A DNA stretch of 12,261 bases. Origin: Methanomethylovorans sp. Lineage in GTDB: Archaea > Halobacteriota > Methanosarcinia > Methanosarcinales > Methanosarcinaceae. A model generated the notes under the pieces. The model was not told the DNA's origin. It ran no database searches and worked only from the letters and a program-made list of their open reading frames with translations. Below, piece after piece: positions 7,140-12,261 of this stretch (position 1 is the first letter of the stretch; each line of letters begins with the position of its first letter). Where the stretch lies: NCBI GenBank assembly GCA_020854785.1, contig JAHFZE010000125.1, positions 1 to 12,261 on the forward strand. The letters are read 5' to 3'. The translations under genes and the position numbers were made by a program.

Positions 7140-8591
7140 TTACAAGGTTCTTCTGGAAAACCCATTTAAGGTAAAGAAAAAAGTGCTTCCTTTGTTCTTC
7201 TCGCTCTCAACCCACATCTTTCCTCCATGGTGTTCAATGATACGTTTGGCGATCGGAAGTCCAAGACCATTTCCACCGTACCTTCTCTTGTTGCTGGAGT
7301 CTCTCTGGTAGAAGTGATCGAATATTCTATCCAGGTCTTCAGGAGGTATTCCTATACCTCTATCCACTACCTTCACGGTGATGAGCTCTTCTGAGGATGC
7401 TGCTTCTATGATCACATCTTCTCCGGGATTATTGAATTTTACAGCATTGTCCAGAAGCTTGGTCAGAGCATAACAAAGTTTGTCAGGATCAGCTTTTACA
7501 CACATCCCTCTTTTGACCGCATTCTTTATATCGATGCGAGCTTCCAGAGCTTTTGGAAATACTTTTTGAATGGCTTTTTCGACAACGTCGTATAAATGTA
7601 CACAATCATACACGATCGATCTAATATCCTCTTCATTCATAGCAACTTCTAAAAGGTCTTCTATCATCCATTCCTGTCGTTTAAGGGCTTCCAGGGATCT
7701 CTGGAGGTATTTGTTCCGTTTTTCTCTGTTCTCCTCTTCTGATGCTATTTCGATAAAACCCTTAACTATCGTCAAAGGTGTGCGCAGTTCGTGTGATATA
7801 TTAGAGAAGATGCTGTTCTTCATCTCATTGACCCTTTGGATATCTGAAATGTCCTTGATCAAATACACGAGCTTTTTCTTTGAATTAAGTTCCACATATC
7901 CATATCTTACTGAAACGTGCTTCTTTGTTTTGTTTTTCAATATCAGGTCGATATCTATATGCTCATTGTCACAATTTTGTGTAAAACTTTGGCTTAATTT
8001 GTCTAAACATTCATTATATGGGAAAAAGAGAGTGTTCAAATGTCTTCCAATTATCTCATCTTCCATAAACCCAGAAAGGTCCAGAAAACTTTCATTTCCA
8101 AATTCTATCTTTCCCGTTTCATCAGTAATAAATATCGCATCATGGCTTGCAATTGTGATCACGTCCAAGTAGTTTCGCATCTCCAATACTTTTCGGGATG
8201 TTTCTTCTATTTCCTGGGCGAGTTTTTTCATATAATTTCCAATTTGAACGTAATCTGTGGAAAGTTCCCTTTCTTCACTGTACTGTTCGACATCAAGTAT
8301 GTAATTGAAGTTTCCTTTACTTAGTTCTTCAAGTCCTTTTTTGAACACTTTTATCTGTCGAAGGGAGAATATGATCATGACGTATGCCACCAATAAAAGA
8401 GCAATTATCCAGGGACTAGTATACGCTAAGTACTCTTTGGTTTGTATTCCAATAGGATACTCTGGGGTGCAATAAGATACAGCAATAAGGATCTCCATTA
8501 AAAATGCGATACCAGCCAGTATGAAGAAGCTTTTTTTCCATATATGTTGCCATAATTCGGAAGATGCCAACCTACAATTCTTGCCGAACAT
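7140..8591 (-). CDS. Membrane-bound PAS sensor histidine kinase
   Basis: This is a complete two-component sensor kinase of 483 residues. Two membrane helices (about 21-40 and 61-77) enclose a short outside loop of about 20 residues, too small for a typical ligand-binding domain. A linker of HAMP-like length (78-135, with GLEELSKGNF) leads into a PAS domain (about 141-250, starting YLDVITIASHDAIFITDETG). The HisKA helix carries the phosphorylated His267 in SNISHELRTPLT. The ATPase domain has the N box with Asn382 (LLDNAVKFN), G1 DRGIGIP (410-416), the F box FDHFYQR and G2 GGNGLGLPIAK (439-449). All catalytic boxes are intact. Sensing is thus likely by the PAS domain or by the membrane itself; the signal is unknown. 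The ATG at 8591 lacks a good Shine-Dalgarno. It is divergent from the response regulator gene, the obvious partner. Confidence 0.93.
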   Translation of the reverse strand: MFGKNCRLASSELWQHIWKKSFFILAGIAFLMEILIAVSYCTPEYPIGIQTKEYLAYTSPWIIALLLVAYVMIIFSLRQIKVFKKGLEELSKGNFNYILDVEQYSEERELSTDYVQIGNYMKKLAQEIEETSRKVLEMRNYLDVITIASHDAIFITDETGKIEFGNESFLDLSGFMEDEIIGRHLNTLFFPYNECLDKLSQSFTQNCDNEHIDIDLILKNKTKKHVSVRYGYVELNSKKKLVYLIKDISDIQRVNEMKNSIFSNISHELRTPLTIVKGFIEIASEEENREKRNKYLQRSLEALKRQEWMIEDLLEVAMNEEDIRSIVYDCVHLYDVVEKAIQKVFPKALEARIDIKNAVKRGMCVKADPDKLCYALTKLLDNAVKFNNPGEDVIIEAASSEELITVKVVDRGIGIPPEDLDRIFDHFYQRDSSNKRRYGGNGLGLPIAKRIIEHHGGKMWVESEKNKGSTFFFTLNGFSRRTL

Positions 8592-8611
8592 TTATGATAC
8601 GCAATTCACTA

Positions 8612-8659
8612 CTTGTGGGATCAGGATACACAAGGGATCACTGATCATATCTTAGATAT
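8612..8659. repeat. Cluster of short repeats in the kinase leader
   Basis: GGGATCA occurs twice in direct order (8617-8623 and 8634-8640), 17 bp apart. The first copy sits inside an inverted pair CTTGTG / CACAAG (8612-8617, 8629-8634). Just beyond lies the near-perfect palindrome ATATCT-T-AGATAT (8647-8659). These fall 20-70 bp upstream of the kinase ATG, probably in its transcribed leader, and could be regulator sites. Short AT-rich palindromes also arise by chance. Confidence 0.3.
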
Positions 8660-8716
8660 TGTTTTGCCCGAAATCCCAGCTTTCACTGGAAAGTATATTT
8701 CATATTATATTCATAG

Positions 8717-8744
8717 TTTATATTTTTAATGCTATTTTTATATT
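8717..8744 (+). promoter_or_regulatory. Two candidate TATA boxes of the response regulator gene
   Basis: TTTATATT (8717-8724) and TTTTTATATT (8735-8744) lie about 20 bp apart, predicting starts near 8746 and 8765. The nearer box would leave only about 10 nt before the first possible ATG (8775) but a normal leader before the ATG at 8823. AT-rich sequence at 8690-8712 could serve the kinase on the other strand. Confidence 0.45.
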
Positions 8745-8810
8745 GCGTGACAGGGTAGACTACCAAAGTTTAATATGATAACAAAACAAATAATTGCTAA
8801 CTTATTATGC

Positions 8811-8815
8811 AAGGT
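8811..8815 (+). promoter_or_regulatory. Shine-Dalgarno deciding the response regulator start
   Basis: AAGGT lies 7 nt before the ATG at 8823 and 4 nt before the ATG at 8820. The upstream in-frame ATG at 8775 has no such word, so translation more likely starts at 8823 (or 8820). Confidence 0.45.
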
Positions 8816-8822
8816 CAATATG

Positions 8823-9878
8823 ATGAATACGGACGAAACATATGACATAGTTTATGCTTTAAGAGAAGGTCTCAGGTCAAAAACCGTTCTTTTCCTGGCT
8901 CCTGTAGATGTTCCTGTAGGACGTATCGTTTATTTTTATGTGTCTGATCTGTTGCAAAGTGATCCTCAACAAAAAGTTGTCTGGCTTTGCCTGAAAACTC
9001 CCTGGAATAAAGTAATAGGGATGTTCCAGGAATACAAATATGAGATAGATCCTGCACGTATTATGTTCATTGATCTGCTCCCTGCGGGGAAAGAGCCACA
9101 TGATGGTGTTCTCTATTTCTCTTCGCCCTCTGACCACACTAAGATAGCTTCTCATGTGGTACAACTCTTTGATAAGTTCCCAGGATCTCTTTTAGTTATC
9201 GATAGCATGACAGTGTTAGGCACTGATAATATGCAGGTCGTGGAAAGTTTCATTAATTTCATCCGCACAAAAGTTTCTGAAAAGAACGGTTCTATTGTTG
9301 CTATTCTGGGCAAGGATACTCTCAAAGCTGAATCAGAAGCTCTTATTAAGTCTTTCTTTGAGATAATCGTGGAGCTTACGGGCATAGGTGAGATCCATGC
9401 AGAGATCGGGATGAAAACTCTGGATGCAAGGTTCCATGTTGAAGATGGGAAATTGTCCTTTGAATACATACAGAAGAAGTTAAAAAGAGGTCGTCTGAAG
9501 ATCCTCATTGTGGACGATGAACCGGACATTCCTGATCTTCTGCAACTGTCACTTTCTAATCAGCCCTATGATTTTGTAGTGGCATATAATGGACAGCAAG
9601 CCATCGAAGCCACATTGAGAGAGCGTCCTGATCTGATCCTCCTTGATATTATGATGCCTGATATGGACGGATATGAAGTTGTTGAACATTTAAAGCAAAG
9701 CACAACGTCTGCTAATATCCCGGTGATAATGATCTCTGCAAAGACAGCCGTAGAAGACAAGGTGCGCGGCATGGAATTAGGTATTGATGATTACATTGCC
9801 AAACCTTTTGATAAACGTGAGGTCAATGCCAGGATCCGGATGGTCATGCGCCGTTTTGGCTGGATCGAAGATGAATGA
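8823..9878 (+). CDS. Response regulator: degenerate KaiC/RecA-like domain plus C-terminal receiver
   Basis: The 351-residue protein (367 if started at 8775) has two parts. The C-terminal receiver (about 223-345) is complete: acidic pair Asp231-Asp232 (LIVDDEPD), phosphoacceptor Asp275 (LLDIMMPDMDGYE), Ser305 (MISAK) and Lys327 (AKPFD). The N-terminal part (about 5-215) has the strand order of RecA/KaiC/RAD55-like ATPases: VLFLAP, VVWLCLKTP, IMFIDLL, and a Walker-B-like LLVIDS (123-128). Where the P-loop GxxxxGK[ST] should be stands APVDVPVGRI (26-35), without the Lys-Ser/Thr pair, so it probably does not hydrolyse ATP in the usual way. There is no DNA-binding helix-turn-helix. The protein is likely cytosolic and acts by protein contact once phosphorylated by the divergent kinase; that pairing is inferred from position. 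The receiver is certain; the fold of the N-terminal part is inferred. It is convergent with the methyltransferase gene. Confidence 0.88.
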   Translation: MNTDETYDIVYALREGLRSKTVLFLAPVDVPVGRIVYFYVSDLLQSDPQQKVVWLCLKTPWNKVIGMFQEYKYEIDPARIMFIDLLPAGKEPHDGVLYFSSPSDHTKIASHVVQLFDKFPGSLLVIDSMTVLGTDNMQVVESFINFIRTKVSEKNGSIVAILGKDTLKAESEALIKSFFEIIVELTGIGEIHAEIGMKTLDARFHVEDGKLSFEYIQKKLKRGRLKILIVDDEPDIPDLLQLSLSNQPYDFVVAYNGQQAIEATLRERPDLILLDIMMPDMDGYEVVEHLKQSTTSANIPVIMISAKTAVEDKVRGMELGIDDYIAKPFDKREVNARIRMVMRRFGWIEDE

Positions 9879-9966
9879 TCAGAGGGTGGATTACAAGAAA
9901 TGGTCCAGAAGTATGGATTCTGGCAAGAGCATTCTCCCGTTCACTAAAAGCAATAAGCAAGATCTA

Positions 9967-11085
9967 TTATATCTTCTCGCAGATATACGCTGTTCTTCCT
10001 CTGGCAAACAGATTGATCATCCTTTCCCCTTTTAGGTTCCTTTCCAGCCTGTTACGAACATCCCAATACATAGCGGGATCTACTTCGGTCCTAAGTAATA
10101 CTTTACCATATCCCCGCTTTTTAAGTTCTCTGTTTATGGCTTCAGGTACGAACTCAATATTGAATACTATTCTATAGGAATTCTTTATCATGGGATGGAC
10201 CATAGCGGTATTTGAGGTCAGCATCAGACGCTTGTTGTCTATTTGGAATATCTCTACTCCATTCTTCAACTCTTTTATAAGTTCGGGAAGTAACTCCCCT
10301 TTTGTTACAGCTGGGTCAGGTTCATACAGGTACTCTCCAGGTTCTCTTGAATTGACCATCTCGATACTTTCAAACTGCCTGTTTTTCCCGCACATTTTAA
10401 TAGGCCCTGGCAAGACAAGTGCAGATCTGCTGCAAGTTTTCAGACCTCCAAAATACAAGTTCAACCGATTAAGCTCCCCGTTCAGGGAAAGGTATTCCAG
10501 TTCACAGTCAAAGGGTATTCTTTCAGGGGGCAACTGAGGAGGTACTTCAAAAGCAAAGTTCTGTGTCTTTTCGGAATACGCTGCCAGTACGTCTGGTATG
10601 TGTGGGGTCAGATTATCTATGTTGCGCTCCTCCTCTGCTGCAGCTCTTGCAGGGTCTGAGAATACAACATCCACTGCAGGTATCTGTTCTATGACATCTT
10701 TTGAGAGAGCATCGCCACAAATGAACTGTACATTGTTCAGTCCAAAAAGCCTGCAGTTCTTTCTGGCAAGTTCAATTTTAGCGGGATCGATCTCAATGGC
10801 ATAGACCTTTTCACATTCTCTTGCAAAATATACTGTTTGTCCTCCTATGCCACAACTAATATCCGCCAGGCTGGAGCATTTGAGCCTTTTTGCCCTATAT
10901 GCAGCCACTGGCCATGGTGTTGCAAAGCGCAGACCATCTTCATCAGAATAGAACTGCTTTTCGAAATTCTTTTTTCTCGTCACCTGGATCAAATCACTAA
11001 ATGCATCAATGCATTTAAACCGATCCGTCTGGAAGCAATGGAAAAAGTATTTACTTGGAATATAATTATATAATATTGAAAACAT
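9967..11085 (-). CDS. SAM-dependent methyltransferase with THUMP-like C-terminal region
   Basis: This is a class I (Rossmann) methyltransferase, probably acting on RNA; the substrate is unknown. With the ATG at 11085 it has 372 residues. Motif I is DISCGIGG (75-82), the acidic ribose contact lies in AIEIDP (96-101), and the catalytic-loop position carries SDPAR (143-147). Then come EYLSLNGELNRLNLYFGGLK (197-216) and PGEYLYEPDPAV (249-260), which I recognise from the class I methyltransferase family with a THUMP-like domain at its C-terminus. The start is unsure. The ATG at 11085 has GGTGAT 4 nt upstream, but a strong symmetric TATA region (11065-11077) lies inside the frame, and the first 25 residues look like translated AT-rich spacer. 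A GTG at 10983 (338 residues) with AGTGAT 9 nt before it is a real alternative. The downstream protein is unaffected. It is divergent from flaD and convergent with the regulator gene. Confidence 0.85.
   Translation of the reverse strand: MFSILYNYIPSKYFFHCFQTDRFKCIDAFSDLIQVTRKKNFEKQFYSDEDGLRFATPWPVAAYRAKRLKCSSLADISCGIGGQTVYFARECEKVYAIEIDPAKIELARKNCRLFGLNNVQFICGDALSKDVIEQIPAVDVVFSDPARAAAEEERNIDNLTPHIPDVLAAYSEKTQNFAFEVPPQLPPERIPFDCELEYLSLNGELNRLNLYFGGLKTCSRSALVLPGPIKMCGKNRQFESIEMVNSREPGEYLYEPDPAVTKGELLPELIKELKNGVEIFQIDNKRLMLTSNTAMVHPMIKNSYRIVFNIEFVPEAINRELKKRGYGKVLLRTEVDPAMYWDVRNRLERNLKGERMINLFARGRTAYICEKI
10998..11017. repeat. 20-bp inverted repeat near the methyltransferase start
   Basis: Two perfect 9-bp arms, TAAATGCAT and ATGCATTTA, are separated by two bases. 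On the minus strand the element contains TTTAAATG, which could itself act as a TATA box. It lies 15 bp upstream of the possible GTG start at 10983 and 34 bp downstream of the TTATATAA box, so it would suit an operator or a leader hairpin if that start is right. If the longer frame is coding, it lies within the gene. Confidence 0.45.
11065..11077. promoter_or_regulatory. Symmetric TATA region for flaD (+), possibly also the methyltransferase (-)
   Basis: TTATATAA (11066-11073) is itself a palindrome in an AT-rich stretch. On the plus strand it predicts a flaD start near 11098 and a leader of about 55 nt. On the minus strand it predicts a start near 11042, downstream of the ATGs at 11097 and 11085, which favours a shorter methyltransferase. 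Confidence 0.45.
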
Positions 11086-11151
11086 ACATATCACCATTAC
11101 AGTAGTCTGAATGTTGTATCATGGAACCCACGCAAATCCCAAAGGTCTAAG

Positions 11152-12261
11152 ATGGCAGGACTTGGCGATACGATCAAGAACATAAGTTCTCTTCTGAAAA
11201 AAGGAGGAAGAAACAAATCTACAAATTCTCCTTTCAGTGGCAACTCCGATCCTTTTTCCAGTGCACCTCCAGGTCTTGGCCTGGTACCTGATCTCTCGGC
11301 TGGCATACCTTCTTCTTCTTCGGGAGGTCCATCCCCCTTTGGTATGCCTCCTGGAATTTCTTCCGGACCAAACCCTGGCCAGGCAAATCCCCATGGAGTT
11401 TTCCCTCCTGGAATGCAAACGCTTACAGAAAAGCCATCTATTGATGCTGCAGCATTGGAATCTAATAATAAGAAAATCAAGGAGATAGAAGGCAAAATAG
11501 CAAAAGCAGAGGTTAGCCTCTCAATGCTGCAGAAGGAAAATGAAGAAATTAGTAAAACAGTGGCAAAGATGGATAAAAACATCCTTGAATTGCTATCTTT
11601 ATACGAGATCGTTTCTAATCAGGTGAACCCTTTTGTAGGCGATGATGCCGGTAGCAGGGCTACATTAGAAAGATTCGATAAGACTGAAAAAAGGATAAAT
11701 GAAGTAGGTAATATGCTCGTGATGCTGAAGAACGACTTGGATTCCTTCTCACAGCGCATAAGTTCTTCAGGGGCTGTAGACTCAGTTAGTGAAAAGATAC
11801 AGGATATGGAAACAAAGTTCGACGCTTTTGCAGATGCAATGGCTATGATGCACGAGAGCATCAATAATCTTTCTGTGCGAACGGAGGATCTAAGCGAAAA
11901 GAACACAATTGTAGATAATAACATCCTTGAGCTATCAGAAACGATCAGCAAGATCTCTCTAAGAGTTGAATATATAGAAAAAAATGGGGCTAAAACACTC
12001 AAAGGCCAGGCATCCTCAGCTGCAGATGCAGAGAATGTACCATCAGAAGAGTTAGATCCAGCCGATCAGGAGAAACCTAAAGACAGGAACTCCCTGGTAA
12101 GGCTGGATGCCATACGTAAGGATCCCACAAGCGTTGTTGTGCTCCTCAACTGGATAGAATTCCTTATGGAAAGAGTTGGGAGGAACAACCTGATGGACGC
12201 CCTTGATTACTATGTTGATATTGGCTGGATCAGTGATAATGTACGGTCTGAGATCATGGCC
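11152..12261 (+). CDS. flaD: Archaellum accessory protein, FlaC plus FlaD/E domains, 3' end cut by the window
   Basis: FlaC/D/E (ArlC/D/E) proteins sit at the base of the archaellum motor and pass chemotaxis signals to it. The frame is open for 370 codons to the window edge. Residues 1-23 are basic (MAGLGDTIKNISSLLKKGGR). Residues about 24-90 are rich in Pro, Gly and Ser and probably disordered. Residues 104-162 match the FlaC family, ending in LYEIVSNQVNPF (150-161). Residues about 170-280 form long helices with heptad character, probably coiled coil. An acidic linker leads to the FlaD/E domain (about 314-370), with LLNWIEFLMERVGR and LDYYVDIGWIS. The ATG at 11152 has AGGT 5 nt upstream. Only the last part of the FlaD/E domain is missing. 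No archaellin gene precedes it here; the rest of an fla operon would lie to the right. Domain identity is secure; naming it D rather than C/E is convention. Confidence 0.9.
   Translation, partial: MAGLGDTIKNISSLLKKGGRNKSTNSPFSGNSDPFSSAPPGLGLVPDLSAGIPSSSSGGPSPFGMPPGISSGPNPGQANPHGVFPPGMQTLTEKPSIDAAALESNNKKIKEIEGKIAKAEVSLSMLQKENEEISKTVAKMDKNILELLSLYEIVSNQVNPFVGDDAGSRATLERFDKTEKRINEVGNMLVMLKNDLDSFSQRISSSGAVDSVSEKIQDMETKFDAFADAMAMMHESINNLSVRTEDLSEKNTIVDNNILELSETISKISLRVEYIEKNGAKTLKGQASSAADAENVPSEELDPADQEKPKDRNSLVRLDAIRKDPTSVVVLLNWIEFLMERVGRNNLMDALDYYVDIGWISDNVRSEIMA

Noticed and set aside
7570..8172. 200-codon plus-strand frame opposite the kinase
   Set aside because: It is antisense to the HisKA and PAS coding region, with a Ser/Phe/Ile-rich product and no ribosome site. 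It is a shadow frame.
8775..8822. 16-residue N-terminal extension of the response regulator
   Set aside because: It has no ribosome site and would leave a leader of only about 10 nt; the ATG at 8823 has AAGGT at good spacing. It cannot be fully excluded.
9905..9923. Hairpin CCAGAA / TTCTGG between the convergent regulator and methyltransferase genes
   Set aside because: The stem is 6 bp with a 7-nt loop and no T-run follows on either strand, so I do not call it a terminator.
9875..10177. 100-codon frame starting in an ATGA overlap with the regulator stop
   Set aside because: The overlap looks like coupling, but there is no ribosome site and most of the frame is antisense to the conserved C-terminus of the methyltransferase.
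11097..11582. 161-codon minus-strand frame with a Gly/Pro-rich product
   Set aside because: It is antisense to the Pro/Gly/Ser-rich and FlaC parts of flaD; its composition simply mirrors that segment. The plus-strand frame has recognised domains and a ribosome site.
1..12261. Mobile elements, CRISPR arrays, tRNA or rRNA genes
   Set aside because: I found no transposase or integrase frame, no regularly spaced repeats with unique spacers, and no intergenic stretch with a tRNA-like cloverleaf.

Overview
The window looks like a chromosomal segment of a methylotrophic methanogen of the family Methanosarcinaceae, probably one of the motile genera outside Methanosarcina itself (Methanolobus, Methanococcoides or Methanohalophilus type). 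The grounds are an archaeal-type alanyl-tRNA synthetase with an N-terminal four-cysteine motif, a CbiA/CfbB amidotransferase of the cobamide and F430 pathways, an archaellum accessory protein of the FlaC/FlaD/FlaE type, archaeal TATA boxes before most genes, and Shine-Dalgarno words matching the end of archaeal 16S rRNA. All nine stop codons visible for the called genes are TAA or TGA (none TAG), as expected in a pyrrolysine-using lineage, though the sample is small. The assignment is from recognition, not from a search.

Layout, left to right. (1) The left edge cuts a minus-strand cfbB/cbiA gene, which shares a divergent TATA region with plus-strand moaA. moaA is followed after 2 nt by a 49-codon gene with a strong Shine-Dalgarno. 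(2) Three minus-strand genes follow, each with its own candidate TATA box: surE and two small proteins of unknown function. (3) A 247-bp divergent region with repeated short words separates them from alaS (924 codons), which ends in a good intrinsic-type terminator. (4) A membrane-bound PAS sensor histidine kinase (minus) faces away from a response regulator (plus) across an AT-rich region. The regulator has an unusual architecture: a RecA/KaiC-like domain without a usable Walker A motif, then a C-terminal receiver. (5) A minus-strand SAM-dependent methyltransferase with a THUMP-like C-terminal region is convergent with the regulator and divergent from the last gene. (6) The right edge cuts a FlaC-FlaD/E archaellum accessory protein (370 codons visible) with a Pro/Gly/Ser-rich segment near its N-terminus.

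Genes that may work together: the kinase and the regulator form an apparent two-component pair, and the regulator's KaiC-like domain plus the nearby flaD make a link to motility conceivable but unproven. The rest is cofactor synthesis (cobamide/F430, molybdopterin), nucleotide metabolism and translation. There is no mobile element, CRISPR array, tRNA or rRNA gene that I can support, and no gene-free stretch over 300 bases. I see no wholly new multi-gene system; the best candidates for new biology are the pseudo-ATPase response regulator, the 49-residue partner of moaA and the palindromic element before the methyltransferase.
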